A stretch of DNA of 64,000 nt from Diphasiastrum complanatum (Eukaryota; Streptophyta; Lycopodiopsida; Lycopodiales; Lycopodiaceae). A program made the position numbers and the translations under genes. Under the pieces are notes generated by a model. The model had not been told where the DNA came from. It saw only the letters and a program-made list of their open reading frames with translations, and made no database searches. How positions within the stretch are numbered: position 1 is the first letter of the stretch; each line of letters begins with the position of its first letter. Positions 12,251-24,028 of this stretch are shown here, in pieces. The stretch spans positions 48,570,599-48,634,598 of the forward strand of contig CM055109.1 of the NCBI GenBank assembly GCA_029204225.1, given 5' to 3'.

Positions 12251-13928
12251 TAGTGTGCATGTTACAAATTCGGTGTTTCTGGTATACACAAAAAACAAAA
12301 AATTTGCCAATCCCCTATGGTGGCTCCACACTCTTTTTATAGGTGGAGATAAAAAGGCTCTCTTCAATTTGCCATTTCTTTCCAATGCCATTTTTCACTT
12401 CATGTACCCCTTGTACCTTGCCTGTTGTGTGCCCAAGATTCTGTGGACCCCTTTCAAGTCACCTTTTCCCATTCATCATGAGGTCATTTTTTTCACTTTT
12501 CCTCTGTCATGATAGGTTATGTACTCTTCCATTGAACTTTTAACACTTTGCAAAAAAGGTAGTTTTTGTCATTAGTGGCTCATGATGTCATCCATTAAGA
12601 AACATGCCTATTTCCCATGTGCCTAATGTTGAAGGTCACTGAAGGGCTATATTAGCCATTACTGTTAACTTATGACGATACTTATCCAACAATTGGTTGC
12701 CATTTCGCGAAAGGTGAGGTTTTCATGGATTTTCTCAATTTCTCAGAAAAACTTTATGTTTGCTGGGGGGAGGGGGGGGGGGGGGTGCTGGCCTTGACTT
12801 TGGATTTTTCATTTGCCGGTCCCTTTCAAAAGATCAGAGCATGATTCTAAATGAAATCAAATGAATCCAAGAAAGATCCGCAACCATTCTATTTCAATGA
12901 CTTGACCCACCTCTATCTCTCGAAAGCACAAACAATCTCAATAGCTTTGAGACACATGCATCCTATATCTTCTATATTTATGTCTTTTGAAGATGTCTTG
13001 CATATTCGTCGCATACAAAAATAGAAATGCGTCAATAATATATATATGCATGCGAAATGTGCTCATTTTAATAATGTTAAGACTCACGAGCAATACCTTG
13101 TAAAGGTTGACAATTCTGAAATAACATTTCGTATATCTTCGGTGAAACACCCTTTCAATGCCACCGGAAATACATGTTGTCAACATAAATAGGCCGAAAT
13201 ATAATTGTCATGACATTGCATGCAAATAATCTTGATTATATGTGTCACTAATTAAACACATCAAATATATTTACTTGTGTCAATCGTGAGACTTTAATCC
13301 GGATAATTTGTCGTCTGCGGTAAATGCCCCTCTTATAGACCCCGGATGATTTTTCGAAAAAAAAAAAAATTATCCTTTTCATATCCAGTGGGGAATCGCA
13401 TATGTCGAATAACTGCCTTTATATGCGTACTCTCTTCCTTCGACAAAATCCACGGTGCACGAGTTGATCTTGACATTGACTCTTGTCCATCTTTAGTCTA
13501 CAAGTGTCGCATTTGAACAAAGTCTTTTAGTTCATCATCGACTCATGCATACAAACATTCTGACTGACTGAAGTGTCTCCATAGTGACTATCCCACATTT
13601 TTGAAAATGTGCATTGGATCCAGTAAATGAGTTATTTTTCATGTTGTCCAATATGGGAGTGTATAAAATATGGATAACCTTTTCATACCCTCTATGGAAG
13701 TGAAATTCTCCATTGCATTGTTCCATTTCTCAAGCCAATCTTTACTCGTTAATCTTTCCGGTGGAGGGCATGCCTCCACTTTGTCTCCTAGTCGACAAAA
13801 AAGAGTTCTACGAAGCTTGAAGGGGAACTGTTACCTACACGTATTAATGGGTCTAGACTAAAAAAATACTACCTTTGACTAGAATTTTTTTTATTTATTT
13901 TTATTCTTATTATTTTCTAGTATTTTTT
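12251..13928. other. unassigned AT-rich sequence
   Basis: No gene was recognised. A near-pure G run lies at 12764-12785, and T-rich sequence begins around 13870. Short ORFs on both strands lack motifs. Confidence 0.5.
12764..12785 (+). repeat. poly-G tract
   Basis: Twenty-two consecutive bases are G except for a single A. The tract could form a G-quadruplex or slip during replication. Confidence 0.9.
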
Positions 13929-14360
13929 TGGAATCAATCGCGAATTTTTCTCTATCTTTTCTGATAATGTTCGCGACTTTTTTTTTTTCTTTTCTAGAAA
14001 ATTTTCTAGAAATTTTCGTGAACTTTTCTACCACTGTTCAACATTTGTTTAAACTGTTTCGTGAATTTTTCGAGAATTTTTCTTGTCTTCTCTCAAATCT
14101 TTTAAGTTATTTTTCAAAGTATTTTTGAGAACTTTTCTAGAAACTTTCGCGACACTCAACTGTGAACTGAAACTTGTCAATTTTTTTTTTCTTTCGAGAA
14201 ATTTTCTAGAATCTTTCTAGCATTTTTTCTCCAGTTTTTCGAGATATTTTCTAGGATGACGCTTAACATTTTCGAGATTTTTCCGTGAAGTTCTGTATTA
14301 TTTTCTAGAATCTCTCAAGAATGTTTCGACCTACCTTTTCGAGAATCTTTTGAGAATCTA
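13929..14360. repeat. array of TTCNNGAA palindromes (TTCTAGAA/TTCGAGAA/TTCGTGAA)
   Basis: About ten TTCNNGAA octamers occur in roughly 430 bp, most of them TTCTAGAA or TTCGAGAA, in a T-rich background. Some are spaced 11 bp apart (TTCgtGAAtttTTCgaGAAttt near 14058-14078). The inverted nTTCnnGAA core is also the building block of heat-shock elements, but here the usual 2-bp gap between half-sites is mostly 3-4 bp. The array lies just upstream of the ORF at 14574. Confidence 0.6.
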
Positions 14361-14573
14361 TCTACCTACTTTTTACATCCCTCTATTAAAGATGATGGCC
14401 ACGTGATCATCATTATTCACACGTGTGTACGCTCACATATCAAAACAGATATTGTTTCTCCTTTATTTATTTGTTTTCTTTTCAAAAATGGTCTTCCGTC
14501 ATTAAAGATCGATCTGTCAAATCATAGTGTCAAACACTGACCCATGCACGTACTCCATAAATGGAAGTGGTAG

Positions 14574-15377
14574 ATGTCAAGTCACCATGCCATGTCATCA
14601 TCCCTTCGACACCGCTACTGCATATCAGAGTTATTTTCCATTTTTCTTCCTTACACTTTCTGCCTTCGATTTTATGCTTTCCTGCGCACATTCTATTTGA
14701 GATCAAAGCATTCATTTGCGACCTATTGCAATCTACGAGCTTTCGTGAAAAATTTGGCTTCTGGATCCAGTTCAAGCTCTAACATCATCTGGAAAGCACG
14801 TGCAGGAATCCGCCTGGCATCCATCCAGTCCTTTTTGGATCGATGCAGGTTGGGTATTTTAAAAGTGGACCCCTCCATCCTCTCCAAAGTCAGTACAGAG
14901 TTTGTCAACTCCATTCATTCCATTTCGGAGGTGGATTTCAAAGTCCATGTGCGAGGCAAATTCTTCACTATCTCTGAGGACTTGTTCTGCACAACCCTTG
15001 GATTACCGATGGATGGGAAGATGATCTCAACAAATGAGGATTCGGTGGATGAAGCTGCCCACTTCCTTAACAATTGCTTCGTACCCACGAAGGGGTACAA
15101 GATCTCTATGATTCATGATACCACATTTAAGATGTTTTGTAAATATGTGAACCAAGCACTCGTTTTGACGGATGCGGATGCGACGATTTCAGTGCAAAAT
15201 TTTGATTACATCTTAGATGCACTTGCGGATAATCTGGTTTGTTTTGACACTATTACATATAAAACATTTTTGCTTTGGATCAAGCACCAAAAATTTTCTG
15301 GAGTTGGAGCACATGTATCTCGGCTATGCGCCCATTTTGACATTTTGAACGAGCAAGAGAAAACATGGATTTTGTAG
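14574..15377 (+). CDS. uncharacterised protein, plant transposon-protein-like domain
   Basis: An uninterrupted 267-codon frame. From about residue 70 it reads as a folded helical protein: IRLASIQSFLDRCRLGILK, then EVDFKVHVRGKFFTISED, LFCTTLGLPMDGKM, HFLNNCFVP and TYKTFLLWIKHQ. The combination of 'V.VRGk.f.is.d.i...LGLP' with a downstream helical region is typical of the 'putative plant transposon protein' domain found in decayed plant retroelements. I cannot confirm family membership without a profile search. The first ~65 residues are Ser/Phe/Cys-rich and may not be translated; later Met codons exist. No LTR, neighbouring pol or target-site duplication was seen. A captured or host-domesticated copy is possible but unproven. 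Confidence 0.4.
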   Translation: MSSHHAMSSSLRHRYCISELFSIFLPYTFCLRFYAFLRTFYLRSKHSFATYCNLRAFVKNLASGSSSSSNIIWKARAGIRLASIQSFLDRCRLGILKVDPSILSKVSTEFVNSIHSISEVDFKVHVRGKFFTISEDLFCTTLGLPMDGKMISTNEDSVDEAAHFLNNCFVPTKGYKISMIHDTTFKMFCKYVNQALVLTDADATISVQNFDYILDALADNLVCFDTITYKTFLLWIKHQKFSGVGAHVSRLCAHFDILNEQEKTWIL

Positions 15378-16365
15378 TGAAAAGTATCGTTCCCACAGAG
15401 GACAACGTTAGAAAGTTATGTTTTTGATGTAATTATGACAAGTGGTTTCGAATGTTATTCTAGTTGTCGACAGACATTAAAATGTAACAAGTATTACTTA
15501 TATTTGGAATAGGTAATGTTAATGAATTCAAAACAACAGTCTGGCCTCTATCGAATTGAAGGAAGCGTGTTCTACAAATGAAATGTTATCAGAGTAGTAC
15601 AACAGACTACACTCTGGCTGACTAAAGTGTCAATAGAGAATTGGGAATTGTTCGATGTATTCGCGACTGTGCAGACAATTAATTAATCGAGTTCGCGAAC
15701 TATTCGTTCCTAGACAATAGTCCTCAACAACTAAAGCCCAACTTAATGGTTAAAGAGCACGAATGGTTTTAGAGCACGTTAGAAACTTATGTCAATGCCA
15801 ATCAAGAAAACAGATCAGAGACTCAATTATTCAGACAGGGACTATCATCTCATTTGTACATACAACTTAATTCAATGATCGTGCTAGACTGCACAAAGAT
15901 AGTCATTATTCGAGTGTCGAAAAGAAAGTATTCGCGACAGACGAATAAGATGATTTTAAGACAATTCTTTAGAGCATGCTTTACGGAAACACAGCAAACG
16001 ACTGTAAGGCACTAGAGCGTCTGTCTGATCAGAGAGTAATTCATGAAATATGTTAGAGATTGTTAGCAGACTCAAGATCACTCACACTCAGCAGTGCGGA
16101 GAACAGAGATAAGGGAGAATAACTCACAGAACTCTATTCACTTCTTCAATCTCTTACATAAGCATAAACTCTTCTCTCTCGATGATCAAGACTGAAGTGT
16201 GAGATCAATATATGTTCTACGGGGCGAACAAACACTCCTCTTAAACAATAGGTGCACCGCTCCCGCGAAAGGGTCTAGTTAAGAATTAAACTGAAAATAC
16301 ATTCAACTATACCATAAGAGGTATACTTAACTATGAGTCAAAGTTACTCTAGTTTAACTTACACC
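15378..16365. other. unassigned, probable retroelement noncoding/LTR sequence
   Basis: No ORF of note. The segment lies directly downstream, in minus orientation, of a copia fragment (16366-16849). It contains several TTCGCGA words that recur through 20.4 kb, so it is probably 3' noncoding or LTR sequence of that element. No matching second LTR was found. Confidence 0.35.
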
Positions 16366-16849
16366 ACTTCACAGCATCCTTAGAGTAAATTGCTTCGGTT
16401 AGGCTCTCTAGTTCTTCTGATGAAGTCCAGAATGATTTAGGTGCATACCTCTCAGGAACTGTCCAAGTTCGTGAGAATCTATGGACGTTGGGTTGACTAG
16501 AATGTGATGATGCTTCTTCTTGAATTTCTTCAAATATGCTCGAGCTAGCTTGCTCTGGTCTGATGACAGGTACTGTCGGCTACTCGGCTTATGTAGCTGT
16601 AGCTGCAGGTTCTATAGAAGGAACATCAACGTTGGAAGAATCCATGCTATGTAAAATAGGATGAAATGACATAGCATCATTGATTGATGGTTGTTTGAAA
16701 TCATAGTGTGTATGTTCTTGAGATATTACATCCTTGGAGACAAATACGACATTGGTGGATGGATCATAAACTTTATAAGCTTTATGTTCATCAGGATAGC
16801 TAATGAAAATAGATTTATTTGTCCTATGATTCTGATGCAAAAAAAGCAC
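16366..16849 (-). pseudogene. Ty1/copia pol fragment between integrase and RT
   Basis: The minus-strand frame gives FISYPDEHKAYKVYDPSTN followed by VVFVSKDV, the hallmark C-terminal end of copia integrases (normally '..GY...KGYK.Y.P....V.SRDV'). After it come a variable acidic linker and, in a shifted frame near 16370-16460, ERYAPKSFWTSSEELESL and AIYSKDAVKW, which match the 'P..Y.EA....W..A' lead-in to reverse transcriptase. RT itself is absent, so this is a piece of an element cut off at both ends. The family H element nearby lacks just this segment. Confidence 0.65.
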
Positions 16850-16964
16850 TAAGAAAATGCAAATTCCAGCTAAAACTTTGGTGACAAACTAATAATAGGT
16901 CTCGAATGATTCGCAGAACTTTTGCGAAACTCGAATTATTTCTGTTCGAGAATAATTCGTGTTG

Positions 16965-17422
16965 GATCAATCAAGCTCTGTAACACAACAAAATGAAACG
17001 AGACAAAATCTAGATGAAAACGAAACGAAGCGAAACTTAAACGAGCTTTGACATTGATTCATGCTAGAAGCATAGAGATCACGAAATGAAACGAAATGAA
17101 ACAAAAGCATTCGCGAAAAGATCAATAAGGCTCTGTAACGATACGAGACGAGACGAAATGAAACAAGACAAAATGAAACAAAACGAAACGAAACTTAAGT
17201 GAGCTCTGAAATTGATTTACGCTTATAGCCAAGTGATCGCGAAGTGAAACGAAGCGAAACACGAAGCGAAAAGATCAATCAGGCTCTATAACGAGACGAC
17301 AAAGCGAAACAAAACAAGACGAAACGAAACGAAACGAAACGAATCTTAAGTGAGCTCTAAAATTGATTTATGCTTATAGCCAAGTGATCGCGAAGCGAAA
17401 CACGAAGCGAAAGCATTCGCGC
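16965..17422. repeat. three tandem copies of a ~153-bp GAAAC-rich unit
   Basis: Units start GATCAATC/AAGGCTCT at 16965, 17120 and 17273 (periods 155 and 153 bp). Each contains runs of (ACGAA)n/(GAAAC)n, then a GAGCTCT..ATTGATT block, a GCTTATAGCCAAGTGATCGC-like block and a terminal GCATTCGCG. Copies 2 and 3 are closest. The repeat lies in noncoding sequence among minus-strand copia remnants and is probably part of an element's untranslated region. Confidence 0.85.
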
Positions 17423-17528
17423 ACAAAATCAGCTCATCAAAAATTCAGATATGATTGCTTGTCACTGCCGGCTATATCATTCCTACAATCCTTCAGAGTG
17501 TAGACAGACACTGTTGATCTACGTTAAC

Positions 17529-18042
17529 ATATTAATATAGCATTCAATGAAATCAAACCAATGTGCGAAATTGAATAAACAAGTGAATCGGATACACGAA
17601 TTGTAGCAGACAAAAGTGTTTCGCTTACTAGTGGACTTCTAGATCTACAGATCCTCTACAAAATTGTCTCGCTCACAAGCGGACATGTATTTTGTATTTT
17701 TTTCGTCTTCTTCTTCTTTCTTACTGTATTATGCATCAAGCAGAAAGTATATAGTTTGCAAACTTTTTCATGTCGCGTCGTGTAACTTCCAGATTAGAAA
17801 GATTAAACATCTACCACTAATCGCAAATTACAAGAGTGGCAGATTAGCCACGATCTAGAGTACTTCTGCTGATGTTATGATATCTGATCAAATACTTGTA
17901 CCCCATGGTACTTGGCTGATCTTCTTGGTCCTTTGAGGAGCACGACTGATTTTGTGTCGTGTCGTGTCGTGTCATCTTTTGTCAAGAGTTCAGGATTGAA
18001 AGCTAGCAGAGCTTTGGCAATAGAAACATTTTGATTCTTCAG
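17529..18042 (-). repeat. LTR-like direct repeat, copy A (family H)
   Basis: This is nearly the same as 19954-20604 apart from a ~145-bp insertion in the other copy. On the minus strand the repeat begins TGAAGAA immediately after the RNase H coding end, where a 3' LTR should start. Its other end near the ATATTAAT words is not sharply defined. I read it as the 3' LTR or 3' end of element H. Confidence 0.55.
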
Positions 18043-21000
18043 CTCTCTCTCAAAGCATGATAGCTTGATGACTCCAAGACTGCTCCTCTGTTTCTCGAAC
18101 AGACCTTTGTCTAAGGCCTTTGTGAAAATTTCAGCTACCATCTCCTTCGTTCCAATGAAGGTAGTCTGCAACACCTTCTTCCCAATCAGATCCCTTATCA
18201 AGTGGTACTTGATTGCAATGTGTTTTGTCCTTGAGTGAAACACAAGGTCTTTTGTCAGATGTATTGCAGATTTGTTGTCCATTTGCAAAACCAGAGGTTC
18301 ATTTCTCATTTCATCCAGTTCATCAAGGAACTGTTTGGGCCAAATTATTTCGTTGGCCATCTTTGCTGTTGCAACGTACTCTGCTTTACAAGATGACTGA
18401 GCCACAATGGTCTACTTTTTGCTGACCCAAAGAATTGCTGCTCCTGACGCAATGGTGCATCCTCCTGAAACACTTTTGCAGTCGTCCTTGAGAGATGCCC
18501 AGCTAGCATCACTGTACGAAAGCATCTGGAACCCTGCATCACGATAATAACACAAACCAAAATCTTTTGTTAATTGAAGATATTGCAAAATTTGTTTTGC
18601 AATCTTCCAATAATGTATCGAGCCTAGATTCATGCAGAATTGGCTCATCCTGAACACGACATAAGCAATGTCAAGATGTGTGTTATCTGCAAGGTACATC
18701 AACGATCCTATCAGTTTTTATTATGGTGTGAGCTGCATCAATTCTCTCTCTTCTTCAGTCCTCGAACAATTTTTGTTCATCAGTATTGTTCCTGCAAGCA
18801 TTGGAGTATTCGTTCCTTTGCAATTCAGCATCCCAAAATCTTCTAGGATTTTTTGGATATATATGGACTGATGAAGGTACAACTTACCTCTCTCATAGTC
18901 ACTGTCAATCTGTAAGCCAAGGTAACACTTGGCTTCTCCCAAATCTACAATCTCGAAATCTTTTGAGATACCATTCTTCACTTCAGCAATAAGCCTCTCA
19001 CTCTTGTAGAGTATCAGAGTGTCATCCACATACACAGCTACAATGATGATCTTCCCATCTGTAATTCTCACATAGACATTGGAATCAGCCGTTAGTGGTT
19101 TGAATCCTAAGGATTTCAAGGCTTGATCTTTTTTCTTGTACCATTGTCGCACTGACTGCTTTAGACCATAGATACTCCTATGCATTCTGCATGCATAATT
19201 AGGAAGTGAATTCGAGACATATCTTGGGGGGTGATCCATGTAGACCTCTTCATCTAGCTCACCATGCAAGAAGGCTGTCTTCTCGTCCACAATGTAAATC
19301 CTGAGATCATAAGTAGCTGCATATGAAAATAGTAAACGTAGGGACGAATGTTTCACGACAGGAGAGAAGGTCTCAGAATAGTCAATACCATATCTCTGAG
19401 AAAATCCCTTCGCTACAAGTCTTGCCTTATACTTTGAGACATCTCCATCTGGTCCATACTTTAGCTTGTATACCCATTTGTATTTTACAGCTATTCACTT
19501 ATCTGGTAATGACTGCAACGTCCATACCTGGTTCTTTCTCATGGATTCCATCTCCTCATTCATGGCTTGGATCTATTTGTCCTTCTCTGGACATTCAACT
19601 GCTTCCTCAAATGTCTGTGGTTCGCCACTGAATCCACAGAATTCTTCTGATGTGGAAGCTGAGCTGCCTGGCACATATCTTGCTGGCGCTCTTCATTGTC
19701 TTGTCGACCTTCTAGGAGATCCTCCTAGAACTGTAATACCTTTGCCTTTGTCTGCTCTGCTAGGTCCGAAACCATTTCGGTTTACAGGTACTATAGCAAA
19801 AGGCTGCCTCTCGAAACTTTCTTCGTTTGATTCGTCACTTGAATGTGAAGCGACTCGAATGTTTTCGTCTTCGTGTTCGTACTCTGCTCCCTCAGTCATA
19901 GTTGGCAGATCGTAGTACTGTCTTTCAAGAACTTCATAGCTGACAAGATCAACAAATTAATATAACATTCAACGAAATCAAACCAATGTGCAGAATTGAG
20001 TAAACAAGTGAATCAGATACACGAATTGTAGTAGACAAAAATTCATTCAAAATCATACAATCATACAGAATAATATGTGCATAACGGCTACAATATTATT
20101 TATTGATTTTCTTGATTTCTAGCACTGCATGACAGGTCCACGTAGTGCATTGACATGAGAGAAATACAGTTCTCCCACGATTCGTGTCTTGCTTACTAGC
20201 GTACTTCTGGATCTACGGATCCTCTACAAAATTGTGTCGCTTATAGCAAACATGTATTCTATATTTTTTTCATCATCTTCTTCTTTCTTACTATATTATG
20301 CATCAAGCAGAAAGTATATAGTTCGCGAACTTTTTCATGTCGTGTCTTATAACTTCCAGATTAGAAAGATTAAACATCTACAACTAATCGCGAATTACAA
20401 GAGTGACAGATTAGCCACGATCTAGAGTACTTCTGTTAATGTCATGATATCTGATCAAAAACTTGTACTGCTTGGTACTTGGCTGATCTTCTTGGTCCTT
20501 TGAGGAGCACGACTGATTTCGTGTTGTGTTGTGTCGTCTTTTGTCAAGAGTTCAGGATTGAAAGCTAGCAGAGCTTTGACAATAGAAACATTTTGTTTCT
20601 TCAGATCCAGCTTCTTCCTAAGCTGTTTCGGAATGTGAACAAAACATATACAACCAAAGATTTTTAAATGGCTGACACTAGGCTTGTGCCCATGCCAAAC
20701 TTCATGAGGAGTATTGTTGTTGACGACTTTGGTGCTGGATCTATTTTGCACATAACAGTCTGTGGCAGTAGCTTCTACCCAGAACTTCGCAGGTAGGTGT
20801 GCTTGATGTAACATGGATCTGGCTGAGTGAGAAGAGTTTGACAGGAAGATGCATGATTCACAAAAGAAAGATTTCCTATCTAATGAAGACGGGAAATTCA
20901 AACCATCAAATAAATTTTTACAACGAATATAAGAAAGTGATCTTGTATTCATGTGTCCAAATTGACTATGCCACAGAACAACACTGTCGTTTACATTTTC

Positions 21001-21095
21001 ATTAGAGATACTAGCTAATGCAACTGAATTAGAGAGTACGTAAAGATTTTTGACTCTAGTGCATGTAGTCAGAGTAATATCTTCCAGTGTTGGGC
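17875..21095 (-). pseudogene. degenerate Ty1/copia polyprotein (family H), rearranged
   Basis: Read right to left on the minus strand: a GAG-pre-integrase piece (LWHSQFGHMN near 20960), a jump over the integrase core, the integrase C-terminal part (HLPAKFWVEA, HEVWHGHKPSVSHLKIFGC), then copy B of the LTR-like repeat. After that come an acidic linker (EGAEYEHEDENI), reverse transcriptase (18721-19356, with VDEKTAFLHGELDEEVYM and catalytic VYVDDTLIL), and RNase H with LSYSDASWASL and SSCKAEYVA, ending EKQRSSLGVIKL. Stops or frameshifts break it near 19360-19560, 18710 and 18410. The order integrase-RT-RNase H identifies copia. It cannot encode a working polyprotein. At about 21095 it abuts a different copia copy (G). 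Confidence 0.8.
19954..20604 (-). repeat. LTR-like direct repeat, copy B, interrupting family H pol
   Basis: This matches copy A (17529-18042) with an extra ~145 bp at about 20040-20185. It starts straight after the integrase words HIPKQLRKKLDL, in the same orientation as copy A. Both copies can be read through as NVSIxKALLAFNPELL in frame with the preceding pol sequence. A solo LTR or a recombination product would fit; no target-site duplication was identified. Confidence 0.6.
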
Positions 21096-23176
21096 GGTGG
21101 ATCTTCTTGGAGTCCTTGGATCTTGAGGTGGATCCTCAAGCTCTTCACCACTTTGAAGCTCCTCCTCCATCCTAACATGGTCTTTGGCATCAAGATGATT
21201 AGTAGCATTGTCATTCATTTCACAAGCATGTCCTTCATAAAAAATAACATCCCTACTCACTATTACTTTCTTAGTGATGGGATTGAAGACTTTATAACCT
21301 TTGCTATTCTAACCATATCCCACAAAGATTCCTTTAATGGAAGTTGCATCATCCTTCTTCCTTGTATCCAAGGATTGGTGTACATAGCAAGTGGATCCAA
21401 AAATCTTTAGATCCTTGAGATTTGGCTTCTCTCCAAATAGAGCTTCATATAGTGTGATTCCTCCAATGGCTTGGTTGAGCAATCTATTGCATAAGAAATT
21501 AGCACATGTGATTGCCTCACCCCAAAATGGTTTGGGTAGAGAAGCATGGACATGATAATTCTCTCTTAATGCCATAAGAACTACAAAAATCTATCAACTT
21601 ATTGGAGACATATTCGCCTCCATTATCACTGCTTAATACCTTGATGTTGGTACTAAGTTGATTTTCTACAAGAGTTTTTAACTTTAAAAATGAATCAAAC
21701 ACCATAGATTTACTAGACAAGAGGTAAATCCAACAATATCTAGTATGATCATAAATGAAGATTACATAGTACCTGGCACCACCATTAGATTCTTGAGAGA
21801 AACTATGAACATCCAAATGGATGGTTTCAAGAGGAGTGTTAGATCTTGATGTAGATCTAGATAAAGGTAGCTTATGAGCCTTTGAGAGGCTACAAGCCTC
21901 ACAATGCTTTCCACACTTTGACAATTGTTGGGGAGGCCGAGTGCAAGCTCCTTTGCACACATTGTTTCCATAGCTTTGAAGTTGGGGTGGCCCAACATTT
22001 TGTTCCATAGCTCCACATTAGAGATCTCCACATTTGCCAAATTGACACTCTCCATTTCAATATTAGCATCTAGTTTAAACGATCTACCTTGTTTAAAACC
22101 CTTTGCTATGAATTCATCATTCTTAAGGATGGAAAAAACTCCATGCTTAAATTGTACATCCAGGACATTATCCATTAATTGGCCAACACTTAACAAATTC
22201 TTGGTTAACTTAGGAACAAAAAGGACATTTTCAAGATTCATCATTTTTCATTATAAGAGAGTAAAGTGGAGAAATAGTCCTTTTGGAAAGTCATGTGGGA
22301 GCTAGCCCCACTACGAATCCACCAAGAATCATTGGTGTTGCACTTGGATGATGGTGATGAGCTGGAAACCATCAAGGATGATCCTTCTTATCCTCCTCCT
22401 CTTGATGTGCAATGTTACTTTGCTTGTTCTCTTGTGCCTTCTTCTTCTTGAGACATTCTGATGCAAAATTCCCTCTCTTGCCATAGAAAAAGCATTTGAA
22501 CTTTGATTTTTCCTTCTTTCCCTTTGAGCTTGATCCCTCATCCTCTTCTTTGGCCTCCTTTGGATGTTCCTTCTTAGCCCCATTGGTCTTCTTTTTTCCC
22601 TTGAATGATAAATTAGCTTTCTCATCTTCATCCTGCAAAGACAATGAACTCATTCTTGCTTTGGAGTGGAGCATTCTACACTCTTCAGCCTCTAATACAC
22701 TATGAAGCTTTTCTATAGTTGGCAAGGTGTCTTGGATGGCAAAACTTTGGACCAAGTTAGAGAAATCATCTCCTAGACCACTAAGGACAAGTTGTACAAG
22801 CTCGCTATCTTAAATCTTCTCACCAATAGTAGCTTACTCTTTGTTGAGAGATTTTATTCTTAGCACATAATCTTGTGCACTCTCATCACTCCTTCTCATG
22901 CTTTGCAAGATTCGATTTCTAAGCATGAGGACATTAGAAGTGTTGTTTGATTCATAGATTGTTCTTAAATAATCCCAAGCCTCTTTAGCACTAGTACAGA
23001 AGATACTTCTCTCAAAAGATCATTACTAACATTCATTTTTATACAATGAGTGCTAGTCTATATTCATAAAGGTCTTGGAGCACCATTAGTCACTCCATTC
23101 TAACCTTCCAAACGAAATAATTTGTAGAGTTCAATCTCTCACTAGCTTCTAGAAGGGAAGCACCAACTGATTACAT
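21096..23176 (-). pseudogene. copia gag-protease-integrase pseudogene (family G)
   Basis: The presumed ATG at 23176 is followed directly by TAA. Gag is then readable in pieces (22372-22755: LVQSFAIQDTL-like, EECRMLHSKARM). The CCHC knuckle is damaged (CFFYGKRGNFASEC, with Tyr replacing the second Cys and Asn replacing His). Downstream are protease-linked LDVQFKHGVFSILKN, pre-integrase LWNKMLGHPNFKAM with CEACSLSKAHKL, integrase NGGARYYVIF and LSSDNGGEYVSNKL, then LCNRLLNQAIGGIT and MSRDVIFYEGHACE. At least four frame changes are present. All domains match element B closely. Confidence 0.75.
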
Positions 23177-23220
23177 CTTACTATTGAATTCTACAAATAA
23201 GAAATTGGTTTGATTGATCC

Positions 23221-23612
23221 TAGAAACTCACAAAGGTCTCTCTTGTAGTGATTCACTCAAATTTGGTCTCTAGACCTCCAATGGACTTATAACCACAGTT
23301 CTATCACTCCCTCACTATGATGAAATGAAGATTAGATGAGTTGCAATCAACCTACTATCAGATCAAGCCAATTTTGGCTATTTCTGGGCAAAATAATGAC
23401 AAAATCTCCCTCTCACTTCTTGATGTACTTTCAAGACCTATAAAACACTTTTAGAGGACTTGAAACTCACAAAGGTCTCTCTTGTAGTGATTCACTCAAA
23501 TTTGGTCTCTAGACCTCCAATGGACTTATAACCACAGTTCTAAAAATAATGACAAAATCTCCCTCTCACTTCTTGATGTACTTTCAAGACCTATAAAACA
23601 CTTATAGAGGAC
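23221..23612. repeat. duplicated segment in the family G leader
   Basis: The block beginning AAACTCACAAAGGTCTCTC occurs near 23225 and 23464, and the block AAAATAATGACAAAATCTCC occurs near 23391 and 23543. The second copy is shortened by about 90 bp between the blocks. This indicates a tandem duplication followed by an internal deletion within the 5' leader. Confidence 0.75.
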
Positions 23613-24015
23613 TTGATTTCAGCCTAGATTAATTAGATTTCATGACACAAAGTCAAATCTAATTAATGGCACTCAATCTTGGTAGCTTTTTCTAGGAATA
23701 GCTTCAAAAATCTCATCAAGAACACATAGAATGGATTTTTATGGATCAAATGAATAATGTGCATTAAATGCAAGTTCAAAGGTGACCACACATGTTGGAT
23801 AGTACATATTTTGATCCCTACCAAGTTTGGAATCAAATCCCCTCACCAAAGTTGAGATTGAAACTTGCCCTCTCACTTCTAGTTTTTAGCACCAATACTT
23901 GCTAAAAATGGATTTGCTTTTGATCAATGGTTAAGCCCTTGTACTTGGATCAATGGATTTGCTTTTGATCAATGCTTTTATTTGTTTTTTTATCAATGGT
24001 TAAGTCCTTGTACTT

Positions 24016-24028
24016 GGATCTGATACCA
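24016..24028 (-). other. primer-binding site of element G
   Basis: The minus-strand sequence TGGTATCAGATCC lies directly next to the 5' LTR end. It has one change from the TGGTATCAGAGCC seen in B and C, complementary to the 3' end of plant initiator methionine tRNA. Confidence 0.8.

Noticed and set aside
16965-17422. CRISPR-like array
   Set aside because: The units are contiguous 153-bp tandem copies with internal pentamers and no unique spacers, in a plant genome.
19323-19915. Plus-strand ORFs of 102 and 149 codons
   Set aside because: Antisense shadows of the copia linker and RT region on the minus strand.
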